From CBDAPU01 sp965198875 (GTDB lineage: Bacteria > Pseudomonadota > Gammaproteobacteria > Eutrophobiales > Eutrophobiaceae): 64,000 bases of DNA. The notes below the pieces were generated by a model. It made no database searches, was not told where the DNA came from, and saw only the letters and a program-made list of their open reading frames with translations. Every line of letters starts with the position of its first letter. Position 1 is the first letter of the stretch. Below, one piece after another: positions 24,488 through 33,312 of the stretch. The stretch covers positions 1,922,001-1,986,000 of the forward strand of contig CBDAPU010000001.1 of NCBI GenBank assembly GCA_965198875.1, in the 5' to 3' direction. A program made the translations under genes and the position numbers.

Positions 24488-25666
24488 ATGAGCGAGGTAA
24501 GGCCCATGTCAAAAACTTACGAGAGAATTGAGCCCTACACGGCGCTCATCATCCAGCCGCAGGTCACGGTTGTCAAAACCCGTGAGGATATCAAAAAGAA
24601 CTTGGACCGGGTCTGCAACATGATCCACTTTGGCGTCGGCTACTTCTGGGAAGTGCCAGTGCGCCTGGTGGTGTTGCCGGAGTATTTTATGCAGGGCGTG
24701 GGCACACCGGGCAAGGGTGAAAGTACTATCGCCGATCAGATGAAGAAGGCGGTGAGCATCCCCGGGCCGGAGGTAGATCAGCTAGGCGAGATCGCAAGGC
24801 AATACGATTTATACATCGTTGCCGGTGGGGTGGTGGAGTCGCTGGCGGCATTCCCGGATCGCTGGTTCAATACCAATTTTATCGTCGGCCCGAGCGGTGA
24901 TGTTGTTTTGAAATACCACAAGTGGCACATCCCGGCCACCCTGGGCCTCGGCACCAGTCCACACGATATGTTTGCTGAGTATTGTGAGAAGATAGGCGGC
25001 GACATCAGGACATTATTTCCGGTGATAGATACGCCGATTGGCAAACTGGGCGCCATGACCTGCCATGATGGTTGTACCCCGGAAGTCTCCCGCGCCCTGG
25101 GTTACAACGGCGTTGAGGTCATTTGCCACCCCGGCGCCATCCAGGAGGTAGAAGGCGTATCGCCGCCCTGGGACTTCTGGATCTTCACGCGCCGCGCCCG
25201 CGCCCACGACAACATGTGCTATCTGCTGGGCGCTAACTGGGGCTCGGTCAACTATGATTATTATCCCCGCGCCTTTTGCCCGGGCCACTCCTTCGCCATA
25301 GACTATACCGGCATGTTGTTGCGCCAGGCGCCCTATCCTGAGGAGCAGGTATTGGCCGTGACCATCGACATTGACGCCCTACGTCGGCACCGCACCGTGG
25401 CCAATCACAACACCTGGATAGATGTGCGTACCGAGGGTTTTCGGCAGATCTACGAAAAATCCCTGTATCCGCCCAATCGCTTTCCTGCCGGCAGGCCGCC
25501 GAGAACCCTGGCCGACAAGATTGCATTATGCGAGGAGGTGTTCGCCGATCTCTATGGGCGCGGGCAGTTCACCCCGCCGGGCGGTTATACCAAAGAGGGC
25601 GCAGTGAAGCTGCTGGCGGAGCGCATCGAATATGCCCAAAAGAGCGGACGCCTGAAGAGAAACTGA
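24488..25666 (+). CDS. Carbon-nitrogen hydrolase (nitrilase superfamily), amidase-like
   Basis: 392 residues. The Glu-Lys-Cys catalytic triad of the superfamily is visible: LPEYF, YHKWH and MTCHDG. The ordering and the sequence YNGVEVICHPGA resemble aliphatic amidase and N-carbamoyl amidohydrolase branches more than true nitrilases. The C-terminus is extended by about 80 residues. An internal ATG at 24506 has a better ribosome-site context and may be the real start. It is the third gene of the operon with the ManD-type and FAD proteins. It probably releases ammonia from an amide or carbamoyl intermediate. Confidence 0.78.
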   Translation: MSEVRPMSKTYERIEPYTALIIQPQVTVVKTREDIKKNLDRVCNMIHFGVGYFWEVPVRLVVLPEYFMQGVGTPGKGESTIADQMKKAVSIPGPEVDQLGEIARQYDLYIVAGGVVESLAAFPDRWFNTNFIVGPSGDVVLKYHKWHIPATLGLGTSPHDMFAEYCEKIGGDIRTLFPVIDTPIGKLGAMTCHDGCTPEVSRALGYNGVEVICHPGAIQEVEGVSPPWDFWIFTRRARAHDNMCYLLGANWGSVNYDYYPRAFCPGHSFAIDYTGMLLRQAPYPEEQVLAVTIDIDALRRHRTVANHNTWIDVRTEGFRQIYEKSLYPPNRFPAGRPPRTLADKIALCEEVFADLYGRGQFTPPGGYTKEGAVKLLAERIEYAQKSGRLKRN

Positions 25667-25699
25667 CGGGCGGGTGAGATGGCCCTGCCTGGCGATCGG

Positions 25700-25871
25700 G
25701 CAGGTGTTTGCTCGTCACAGACCCGGGCCGCAAGCAGGTCGCTGGATGTTCTTTGGCGACTTGAAGCAGGTGTTTATTCGTCACAGGTCCGGGTTACAAG
25801 CAGGCACCTGGGAAATTTGCTAAGGTGACGAAGCGGGTGTTTATTCCTCACAGACCCGGATCACAAGCAGG
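25700..25871 (+). repeat. Three imperfect 39-bp direct repeats with 27-28 bp between them
   Basis: Copies at 25700-25738, 25766-25804 and 25833-25871 share GCAGGTGTTT, then TCGTCACAG, CCGG and CAAGCAGG. The period is 66-67 bp. The intervening stretches also resemble each other (each ends near GA-GAAGC), so this is a degenerate tandem repeat rather than a CRISPR array. It fills the gap between the nitrilase gene and the next small gene; the last copy supplies that gene's ribosome-site region. Confidence 0.7.
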
Positions 25872-25882
25872 AGAGAGCGACC

Positions 25883-26140
25883 ATGAGAGTGCGAAGCAAA
25901 CTGGCCGATGTTGAATTTCAGTTTGGTGAGTTTGAGTATAAAAAAGATCATTTGATCATTCACAGCCACCCGGATCAGGCCATGCAGACCCGGGTTTATG
26001 TGAGCCCTGATGATGTGCTGTCGGCCTTGGGGCGCATGTTACTGAAGCCCGTGGTATGGTTGTACCTGCTGGGCTTTCCGTTTTTTTTAATCCGCTATCG
26101 GATGCGTAAGCGCAACAAAGACAATAAACGAAAGGCGTGA
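25883..26140 (+). CDS. Small membrane protein of unknown function
   Basis: 85 residues with a good ribosome site (GGAGAG) seven bases upstream. The N-terminal half is polar. One or two hydrophobic segments (about residues 50-70, PVVWLYLLGFPFFLI) follow, and a strongly basic tail RYRMRKRNKDNKRKA should stay in the cytoplasm. No family is recognised. It ends just before the exported methyltransferase-like gene, with which it may be co-transcribed. Confidence 0.6.
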   Translation: MRVRSKLADVEFQFGEFEYKKDHLIIHSHPDQAMQTRVYVSPDDVLSALGRMLLKPVVWLYLLGFPFFLIRYRMRKRNKDNKRKA

Positions 26141-26157
26141 ACGGAAGGGGGGCGCCA

Positions 26158-26982
26158 ATGATGAAATACAGTAGCTATGTTATATTTATTATGATGTTGT
26201 TTGCTTCTATGGAGGGCGGTGTTTTGGCAAACGAGAATGTTCAGCAACTCGATGCCATCGCCAACGGCGCACACCGTTCAGACGCCCATAAGGCACGCAA
26301 TCCTTATCGTAACCCGGCCAGGACACTGGACTGGTTCGGCATTAAAAATAACATGACGGTGGTTGAGATCTCCCCGGGCGGCGGTGGCTGGTATTCGGAA
26401 ATACTGGCGCCCTATCTCAGGGAAAATGGCGCGCTGTATGTGGCCAGCTATGATAGCCAGTCCGAGGTCGAGTATTTTCGCCGCAATCATAAAAAATATC
26501 AGGATAAGTTGGCCTCAGATCCGAAGATATACGACAGGATCAAGGTGTTTGAGTTTGCCCCGCCGGGCAAACCCACATTGCAACCTGAAGGCAAGGCGGA
26601 CATGGTTCTGACCTTTCGTAATCTGCATAACTGGATCAACAATGACACGGTCGAGCCGGTGTTTTTTGCCATCTATCGGGTATTAAAACCCGGTGGCGCA
26701 CTGGGCCTGGTCGCCCACAGGGGAGATGAGCACATGGTCGGCAAGAAGTGGGCGCAGAGGGGTTATGTCGCTGAGGCGGAGGTTATTCGTATAGCGGAGA
26801 AGGCGGGTTTTCAGTTTGTCGGTAAAACACAGATCAACGCCAACCCCAAAGACACCCGGGATCATCCTGAGGGCGTGTGGGCCTTACCGCCGTCTCTCAG
26901 GCTGGGTGATAAAGACCGGGCGAAGTATATGGCCATTGGTGAGAGTGACAGAATGACAATGAAGTTTATAAAACCCCAATGA
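26158..26982 (+). CDS. Exported class I methyltransferase-like protein (COG4798 type)
   Basis: About 274 residues from the ATG at 26158, after a GGAAGGGGGG ribosome site. An N-terminal signal sequence ends near GVLA-NE. The Rossmann methyltransferase fold is present: motif I VVEISPGGGGWYSEIL, later DMVLTFRNLHNW, and YRVLKPGGALGLVAH. Secreted or periplasmic members of this family occur widely in proteobacteria. Their methyl acceptor, and even whether they use SAM outside the cytoplasm, is unknown. Its 3' end is eight bases from the convergent decarboxylase gene. Confidence 0.75.
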   Translation: MMKYSSYVIFIMMLFASMEGGVLANENVQQLDAIANGAHRSDAHKARNPYRNPARTLDWFGIKNNMTVVEISPGGGGWYSEILAPYLRENGALYVASYDSQSEVEYFRRNHKKYQDKLASDPKIYDRIKVFEFAPPGKPTLQPEGKADMVLTFRNLHNWINNDTVEPVFFAIYRVLKPGGALGLVAHRGDEHMVGKKWAQRGYVAEAEVIRIAEKAGFQFVGKTQINANPKDTRDHPEGVWALPPSLRLGDKDRAKYMAIGESDRMTMKFIKPQ

Positions 26983-26990
26983 CGAGGTGA

Positions 26991-28991
26991 TTATCTTCTC
27001 CCCTGGAATGACCCAAGCACCTTTGCTACCGTCTCGGCGAGGAAATCCCAGTAAAGATCGATATAGTTCTGGCTGTTGTTGACCGGCGCCATAAGCCAGG
27101 GATTCATCAATGTGTGGCGCAGGATGAATATATGATCGGCTTCATCCGCCCCGTTGGGGGGTGAGCGGAATGTGGTCGGGTCGACCTTTAACGCACTTAA
27201 AATGGCGTCCATTTGTGAGCCCGACAACGTCTCCCTGGACAACGAGGTATAAGAGCCGATAAATGCCTTGAGCTGTACCGGTTGCTCGGGATCAACTTTC
27301 ATATGCTTAAACACCGCCCGGCTGAATCGGTTCATTTCAGCGAGACTGCTATTATTGACGGGATTGAGCGCCAGGCAGATCAGGTTACTGTCGGGTTCAA
27401 ACGGGGCGCAAAAAAGGACGTCATCTCCTAATTTGCCCTTCTGAAAGCGGGCTATGTCCCAGAAATACTCGGCGGTTTTGATGGTTTGTTTAAGCAGCTT
27501 CCCAAACCCCTCACAATGTAGCGGCAGGAGTTTATGCGTAACATACACGGTGGCGGCGGACGCCCCGGACTTGGAGCCCTCGAGGATATATTGCCCCAGG
27601 TTATGCAATGCTTCTCTTCTGGATGGTTGTTTACTGTTGTCGTCAATATCAAAGACATAGGCGGCTTTTTGTGAGATAAAGTCCGTTATCTCGCTATTCC
27701 TTGCAATGAAAGCGCCGGCGCTATAGGGCACATAGCCGAGCTTGTGGGGGTCGACCGTGATTGAGTCAACCGCCTCAAGGGCATGGAATGCCTGATAAAT
27801 GCGCTCTGTCGGGAAATAGTGAAACTCCTTTGCTATTTCCTCTCTGGGCACAAAGGCGCCGTTTGCACGGCGGAAAACCGAGGTCAAATAGCCACCCCAT
27901 GCCGCATCAACATGGATACTGAAATCCTGCCTGTTTGCTCTATGCTGATCACGTAGCCCGACAATCTCATGAATGGGATCAAAGGTGCCAAATTCCGTGC
28001 TCCCTAATATACCGATCACCGCAAGGACTTTTCGCTCCTCGGCAAATGCCGTGGCCAGGCTGTCTTGCAGATGTTGGCTGTCCAGCCGCATGTGATCATC
28101 AACCTGTATTCTGATCAGATTTTTTGCCCCAAATCCGAGCAGTTTCAGGCCCTTCTCCCAAGAGTAATGGGCCGATGAGGCCACCATCACGACAGGGGCT
28201 TGGATGGCGGGGTGTTGTTTGAAAAACTCAACCACCCCCAGGTATTCGATTCGTTGTTTGTAGATGAGCTGATGAAATGCTTCTAACTGCGCCGCAGTTC
28301 GACCCTCGGATAACTGTTGATAGACCTGCTTGTTCAACTCGATGGCCTCATCAATGGAGAGGTTCAACAGCTCCCATTCGGTATAATCTTTAAGGTTTTT
28401 ATTGAAGGGGCCCACCGAGATGACGTCCTCACCGAATTGCAGTGCGCCCGCCTGCAGGGCGAGGGGGTAGTATTCGATGGCGCGAAAGCTCCACAGCGCC
28501 TCGTAGTTGGCCACAGTGCCGCCGCTGGTAAGATGCCCCCAGGCATAGGGGGATAACTCAGGATCGGTATTAAACCCAAACATCTTCGCCAGTTGCTCAC
28601 CGACGTGGATCTCGTGCTCCACCGTCACCGGTGCCACCTCTTCGGCGACATTATTGGGGTTGTACAGGGTGGTCACCAGTTTGGTGATCAATGCCGGCAG
28701 GAAGAGATCAGTGGTCATGTGGCCGATATATCTTGGATGGAAGGCCGGCACCGCTCGCTTTAACTCGGCGCTTAATGCGTACAACTCAGCCCTGACTTTC
28801 GCCTTAAACTCCTCAAACTCGGGGCGACTTCTCATGCGTGTTGATATTCTTTGTCCATCCTCAGGATGGAAGTTACGTCTCCAGTACAGGTGATCACGGA
28901 GAAACTCCAGGACCATCTCTTCAAAATAATCCGCATTCTCAGCCGCCGGGCCGAGAAAATAGGGCGATAAACATTCAAGATCCGGTTTCAT
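26991..28991 (-). CDS. Group II PLP-dependent decarboxylase, tyrosine/aromatic-L-amino-acid type
   Basis: About 666 residues from the ATG at 28991; the frame is open to 29114 but the sequence before MKPDLECLSPYFLGP does not fit the family. The PLP-binding Lys is in DPHKLGYVPYSAG, and the cofactor Asp region is FSIHVDAAWGGY. GHLTSGGTVANYEALW is a further landmark of the group II (Glu/Tyr/Dopa) decarboxylases. The size and the N-terminal block resemble bacterial tyrosine decarboxylases, so an aromatic amino acid is a plausible substrate. No amino-acid/amine antiporter is adjacent, unlike in enterococcal tdc operons. Confidence 0.78.
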   Translation of the reverse strand: MKPDLECLSPYFLGPAAENADYFEEMVLEFLRDHLYWRRNFHPEDGQRISTRMRSRPEFEEFKAKVRAELYALSAELKRAVPAFHPRYIGHMTTDLFLPALITKLVTTLYNPNNVAEEVAPVTVEHEIHVGEQLAKMFGFNTDPELSPYAWGHLTSGGTVANYEALWSFRAIEYYPLALQAGALQFGEDVISVGPFNKNLKDYTEWELLNLSIDEAIELNKQVYQQLSEGRTAAQLEAFHQLIYKQRIEYLGVVEFFKQHPAIQAPVVMVASSAHYSWEKGLKLLGFGAKNLIRIQVDDHMRLDSQHLQDSLATAFAEERKVLAVIGILGSTEFGTFDPIHEIVGLRDQHRANRQDFSIHVDAAWGGYLTSVFRRANGAFVPREEIAKEFHYFPTERIYQAFHALEAVDSITVDPHKLGYVPYSAGAFIARNSEITDFISQKAAYVFDIDDNSKQPSRREALHNLGQYILEGSKSGASAATVYVTHKLLPLHCEGFGKLLKQTIKTAEYFWDIARFQKGKLGDDVLFCAPFEPDSNLICLALNPVNNSSLAEMNRFSRAVFKHMKVDPEQPVQLKAFIGSYTSLSRETLSGSQMDAILSALKVDPTTFRSPPNGADEADHIFILRHTLMNPWLMAPVNNSQNYIDLYWDFLAETVAKVLGSFQGRR

Positions 28992-29106
28992 TTCTATATG
29001 ATGAGAAGACAATGTATACAGGCCAATTTTAACCGCTTCCGGCCTTTCGGGATAGCCAAGATAAGGCATTGGAGAGCAACTGGTTCTATGTGAGTTAGGG
29101 GGGATC

Positions 29107-29583
29107 ATGCACACCGATAAAGACTATACCGATAAATTTGCTGTAGAGATCATTGCCCTGCACCGGTTTTTTGAAGACTGGTTCGGCGGTACTTGCAAGA
29201 TGAGCGATCAGGTGTTTGCAGAGAGACTGCTGTGCAGAGTCCATGACGCCTTCACTCTTGTCATGCCCGGCGGGGTGATGCTGGAAGGCCGTCATTTTTG
29301 CTCTGAATTGAAGAGAATGCACGGTAGCAACCCTGATTTTCAGATCAGCATACGAGACGTCAAGGAAAGGACAAACACCTCTGATACGTTCCATTTAGTC
29401 ACCTATGAAGAATGGCAGAGAAATGCGAAAAACTCCGAACCTGCAAACAACGGCCGAATATCATCGGCTATTTTCCTTGATGATGCGGCAGCGCCAAACG
29501 GAATAACATGGTTTCACATACATGAGACCTGGCTTGCCGCCACCGCCATGTCAGCGGAGTCGTACAGGTGGCGATCAGATTGA
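29107..29583 (+). CDS. Hypothetical protein, possibly SnoaL/NTF2-like
   Basis: 158 residues with a GGGGGG ribosome site just upstream. The length and the pattern (an N-terminal helix with HRFFEDWFGG, then strands ending in a histidine-containing WFHIHETWL) suggest a SnoaL-like or DUF4440-type NTF2 fold. The match is by eye only. It is divergent from the decarboxylase and its start overlaps the longest version of that frame. It is followed by tRNA-Thr on the opposite strand. Confidence 0.5.
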   Translation: MHTDKDYTDKFAVEIIALHRFFEDWFGGTCKMSDQVFAERLLCRVHDAFTLVMPGGVMLEGRHFCSELKRMHGSNPDFQISIRDVKERTNTSDTFHLVTYEEWQRNAKNSEPANNGRISSAIFLDDAAAPNGITWFHIHETWLAATAMSAESYRWRSD

Positions 29584-29635
29584 GCTGTGGACAGGGGGAG
29601 ATGATCAGCGGCTAAGGATCCGTGAGGGGCGATGT

Positions 29636-29711
29636 TGGTGCCGGAAGAGAGGCTCGAACTCCCGACCATCCGCTTACAAGGCGGGCGCTCTACCAACTGA
29701 GCTATTCCGGC
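29636..29711 (-). tRNA. tRNA-Thr (anticodon UGU)
   Basis: A 76-base cloverleaf on the minus strand. The acceptor stem is GCCGGAA/TTCCGGC, the D arm GCTC-AGTTGGTA-GAGC, the anticodon loop CTTGTAA with anticodon TGT (29676-29678 on the plus strand), and the T loop TTCGAGC. CCA is encoded. The outer pair of the anticodon stem is a C-A mismatch. The identity follows from the anticodon and the close match to bacterial threonine tRNAs. Confidence 0.95.
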
Positions 29712-30008
29712 TTTGGTTATATGGGCACGCCAACTCCCATGAGTGCGGTGGGCAAAGTATAAGATCATTCCCCGGATTACAAGCCCCGGCCTGTTCATTG
29801 CCCGTTGCCAGGGTGTGTCTGATTGGGCGGATCAGGTTCGATGAAAATTCCTGCAATCAGGTGCAACTACGGTAGAATCACACCCGTAAAAATTTTCAGA
29901 ATCTGCTTTAATTAAGGACTGATCATCCCCTGAGTCCACGTTAACAACACGACACTGACTGGTTGATTTGACGGCATAACCCCGGCTACAGGCGCATAGA
30001 GAAAACAT

Positions 30009-31274
30009 ATGAAGATCCTCATCATCGATGATTCCATAGATTTTCGGGCCGTGGTACGCCTGTACCTGTCAAAGGCGTTGCCCGAATCGCAAATCGATGA
30101 ATATGTGGTGGAAAAAATTGGCAGGCCGCCGGATAACTATGACTGGTCCAAATACGATGTGTTATTGCTGGATTATCAGCTCAGCGAAACGGAAGACGGG
30201 TTGGAGTGGCTGAAAACATACGGCAGATCCCCGGGTTTCCCGGCAACAATTATCCTCACCGCTGAGGGCGATGAGTATGTTGCGGTAAAAGCGGTCAAGC
30301 TCGGTGCGGCAGACTACATCAACAAAAAAGACATATCGCCGAGAAGATTAAAGGAGATGGTGCTGGATGCGGCGGACGGCTCTCCGATTAAGGGCAATTC
30401 TGAGAAACATAGCATCAATGACGTCACCCAGATCATAAAAGGTCTGCATAAGGAGAAGGCGCCACTGCCGGAGGGCAGCGAGAATATGGGTTATAAGTTT
30501 GTCCGTATCATCGGGCGGGGCGCCATGTCACATGTCTATCTGGCGGAGAGAAAGCAGGACCGTCTATCGTTGGTTATCAAGATCCTTGATCTGACCAAAG
30601 CAGGCGATGAAACCCTGATCAGGCGCTTTATACAGGAAGCCGAGCTCATAGCGGAATTAAACTCGCCGTTTGTGGTGAAGATATACGAATACGGATTGAC
30701 CGATGGCTATGGTTTCATCGCCATGGAGTTTTTCTCGCGCGGAGACTTAAAGCAGCGCATGGAGCTGAAACTCACCCCTGAGGTGGTATTCAACTATATG
30801 ACCCATGTGATTTACGGGCTCGACGCCATACATGAGATAGGTGTTGTGCACAGAGATCTGAAGCCGGCGAACATCATGTTTCGCGGGGATGACAGCCTGG
30901 CGCTGGCTGACTTCGGCATATCGAAAAAAATGCAGAGCGGCGTTGATTTAACCACCAGCGGTCAGATAGTGGGCACGCCGCATTATATGAGCCCTGAGCA
31001 GGGTGAAGGCAGTAGCGTTGATCTGCGCTCAGACATATACAGCGCCGGCGTTATGCTCTATGAGTTGCTAACGAGCTGCAAACCGTATACGGCACAAACC
31101 CCCGCTGCGGTGATTTATCAGCATGTGCATGGCGCTATCCCTAAATTGCCCAGAGAATTAGACCGCTATCAGGACATGATCGATAAAGCGCTGGCAAAAA
31201 AACCAGATCACCGCTATCAGACCGCCAGGGAGTTTATCCATGTCCTTGAGCAGGCGGAGAGGGAATGTCCGTAA
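30009..31274 (+). CDS. Receiver domain fused to a Ser/Thr protein kinase
   Basis: 421 residues. An N-terminal CheY-like receiver (1-125) carries Asp55 in LLLDYQL and a Lys-equivalent near INKKDIS. A linker follows, then a complete Hanks-type kinase (about 158-420): G-loop IGRGAMSHVYLAE, VIKIL Lys, HRDLKPANIM with catalytic Asp283, DFGISKK, and MSPEQGEG. It has no transmembrane or PASTA segment, so it is cytoplasmic. It probably converts a His-Asp phosphorelay signal into Ser/Thr phosphorylation. The next gene is a histidine kinase 49 bases downstream, which could phosphorylate its receiver. FHA and PP2C proteins elsewhere in the window are potential partners. Confidence 0.88.
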   Translation: MKILIIDDSIDFRAVVRLYLSKALPESQIDEYVVEKIGRPPDNYDWSKYDVLLLDYQLSETEDGLEWLKTYGRSPGFPATIILTAEGDEYVAVKAVKLGAADYINKKDISPRRLKEMVLDAADGSPIKGNSEKHSINDVTQIIKGLHKEKAPLPEGSENMGYKFVRIIGRGAMSHVYLAERKQDRLSLVIKILDLTKAGDETLIRRFIQEAELIAELNSPFVVKIYEYGLTDGYGFIAMEFFSRGDLKQRMELKLTPEVVFNYMTHVIYGLDAIHEIGVVHRDLKPANIMFRGDDSLALADFGISKKMQSGVDLTTSGQIVGTPHYMSPEQGEGSSVDLRSDIYSAGVMLYELLTSCKPYTAQTPAAVIYQHVHGAIPKLPRELDRYQDMIDKALAKKPDHRYQTAREFIHVLEQAERECP

Positions 31275-31323
31275 TGCCATCCGTCCAAATAAATGCCTTA
31301 TACCGGTTTGACTTGCGCTGATC

Positions 31324-32661
31324 ATGAGTCTGCGAGTTCGGCTTAATATCTTCATCACCCTGTTGTTCGTCTTGATTCTGGTTACCGGCAGCGTCTATGC
31401 CGTTCATTCTGCGCGGCAAGCCGTGGATCAGGAGATGCACTCAGTGGCGAGACTGACGTCGAGCTTAATCGAGGTGATCCTGTCGACGATTCACGGCGCA
31501 GGCGAGATGAGTTTATATGGCAGGTTGCTGGTTAAGATCGAAGAGATGAATCAAACACGGCATTTGCAGGTGATCATCCATGATCGTGGCGGCGCTGCCA
31601 TAGCGCCACAAGCGGTTGTGCCCATCCATGCCAATGCCCCGGCCTGGTTTGTGCGGTTTATTAAACCGGAGCCCCTTGAGTTCAGGAAAATCATCACCAA
31701 TGTGAATGTGCCCGGCATTGAGATCATTGTCCGCGCCGACCCATCGGATGAGATAACAGAGGCCTGGCATGAAACTCGCGACTTCCTGCTCTTGCTTTTC
31801 CTGTTCACGGGGGCTTCGAATGTGCTGATCTATTTCATCCTGGGCCGGGATCTGGCGCCCATCGAGGCGATTCTTTCAGGGCTTGAGCGCATAGAGCAGG
31901 GTGATTACAAATTGCGCCTGCCTGAGTTTTCGACCCCGGAGTTTTCCAGGATCTCGGCGCGTTTTAACCACATGGCCGAGGTATTGCTGAATAGCAAAGA
32001 GGAAAACCGCCGCCTGACCCGACACTCTCTGGAGATTCAGGAGAAGGAAAGGCGCCAACTGGCGCAGGAATTACATGATGAGATGGGGCAGTCCATCAGC
32101 GCCATCAAGGCGGTGGCGATATCCATTGAGCAGTCCAATGGGCCATCTGCTACGCTGGAGAGCACGCAGATCATAAAGAACATATCGGATGATATGTACG
32201 GCGCAACCCGTCGACTGATACGCCAGCTAAGACCCACTGTATTGGACGAATTAGGTCTTGTTCTGGCGGTGCAACACCTGGTGGATGACTGGAACTCTCT
32301 CAACGCCGATGTGTTTTGCCACCTGCTTGTGAAAGATTGTCCGACATTGGATAACAATGCAAAAATCAACATCTACAGAATGATTCAGGAGAGCCTGACC
32401 AATGTATCCAGGCACGCTAAGGCGCGATCCGTTCATGTTACTTTAGAGACCATCGGAGCGGAATATGTTTTGCAGATTCATGATGATGGCGTTGGCTTTA
32501 ATCCACAGAAAATAAAAAAAGGCATGGGGCTTTCAGGCATACAGGAGCGGGTCGATACCATGCAGGGGAAATGGCGCATTGAAACAGGTGAAGATAAGGG
32601 CCTGGGCGTCACTATCACCTTACCGCTGCGGGCAATAGAAATACAGGATGGCGATAAATAA
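31324..32661 (+). CDS. Sensor histidine kinase, MoxY/NarX-like with LapD/MoxY-type periplasmic domain
   Basis: 445 residues. An N-terminal helix (8-28) and a second one (about 158-178) bracket a periplasmic domain whose opening RVRLNIFITLLFVLILV and layout fit the LapD/MoxY N-terminal family. HAMP follows, then a HisKA_3 dimerisation domain with His in AQELHDEMGQSISAIK, then a HATPase with NVSRHAKA, DDGVGF and GMGLSGIQER. MoxY-type kinases control methanol or formaldehyde oxidation genes in methylotrophs. The adjacent LuxR-type regulator overlaps it by 14 bases. The surrounding PQQ-related genes make control of an alcohol oxidation system likely. Confidence 0.85.
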   Translation: MSLRVRLNIFITLLFVLILVTGSVYAVHSARQAVDQEMHSVARLTSSLIEVILSTIHGAGEMSLYGRLLVKIEEMNQTRHLQVIIHDRGGAAIAPQAVVPIHANAPAWFVRFIKPEPLEFRKIITNVNVPGIEIIVRADPSDEITEAWHETRDFLLLLFLFTGASNVLIYFILGRDLAPIEAILSGLERIEQGDYKLRLPEFSTPEFSRISARFNHMAEVLLNSKEENRRLTRHSLEIQEKERRQLAQELHDEMGQSISAIKAVAISIEQSNGPSATLESTQIIKNISDDMYGATRRLIRQLRPTVLDELGLVLAVQHLVDDWNSLNADVFCHLLVKDCPTLDNNAKINIYRMIQESLTNVSRHAKARSVHVTLETIGAEYVLQIHDDGVGFNPQKIKKGMGLSGIQERVDTMQGKWRIETGEDKGLGVTITLPLRAIEIQDGDK

Positions 32662-33295
32662 TAAAATTCGTGTTTTACTGGTTGATGATCATGCGGTCGT
32701 GCGGGCCGGCTATCAGATGTTGTTAAAGCAGGCGCACAGCATCGAGATCATTGCCGAGGCAGCGGATGGGGAGATGGCCTGTAAGTTGTTTACTGATCTG
32801 TCCCCGGACATCGTGGTGATGGACTTGTCTCTCCCGGGCATGGGCGGGCTGGAGGCGATCCGCAGGGTTATTTTCAGAGACGCCAATGCGAAAGTCCTCG
32901 TGTTCAGTATGCACGAAGATCCGGTCTTCGTTGATCAGGCAATCAGGGCCGGCGCAAAAGGGTATTTGACAAAAAACAGCGCCCCCGAGACACTCATCAC
33001 GGCCATCGAAGCAATCGCAAAAGGCGGCACTTACATTGACGCCGAGATAGCCCAGCACCTGGCTTTTCAGAGAAGGCGCGATGAGGATAGCCCGTTTTCC
33101 AGTCTGTCCACCCGGGAGTTTGAGATCTTCTGTTTGCTTGCTGAGGGGTTTAGCACGAATGAAATAGCCGGGCGCTTGTCAATAAGCTATAAAACGGTGG
33201 CCAACTACAGCACGCAAATAAAAAATAAACTGGACGTGAACACCGTTGCCGAACTTGCGCGGCTGGCCATCCGTTATAATATTCTACAGGCCTGA
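32648..33295 (+). CDS. LuxR/NarL-family response regulator, MoxX-like
   Basis: 215 residues. The receiver domain has phospho-acceptor Asp59 in VVMDLSLPG and Lys in KGYLTKNSAPE. The C-terminal LuxR HTH reads LSTREFEIFCLLAEGFSTNEIAGRLSISYKTV. The start overlaps the kinase gene by 14 bases, so the pair is coupled. By analogy with MoxX/FlhR it may activate PQQ-dependent alcohol or formaldehyde oxidation genes; the dehydrogenase itself is not in this window. It converges with the beta-propeller gene. Confidence 0.85.
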   Translation: MAINNKIRVLLVDDHAVVRAGYQMLLKQAHSIEIIAEAADGEMACKLFTDLSPDIVVMDLSLPGMGGLEAIRRVIFRDANAKVLVFSMHEDPVFVDQAIRAGAKGYLTKNSAPETLITAIEAIAKGGTYIDAEIAQHLAFQRRRDEDSPFSSLSTREFEIFCLLAEGFSTNEIAGRLSISYKTVANYSTQIKNKLDVNTVAELARLAIRYNILQA

Positions 33296-33312
33296 GCCCA
33301 CTGAACATCTCT

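Noticed and set aside
25700..25871. Possible CRISPR array (39-bp repeats, 27-28 bp spacers)
   Set aside because: Repeats are imperfect, only three in number, the intervening stretches resemble each other, and there are no cas genes in the window.
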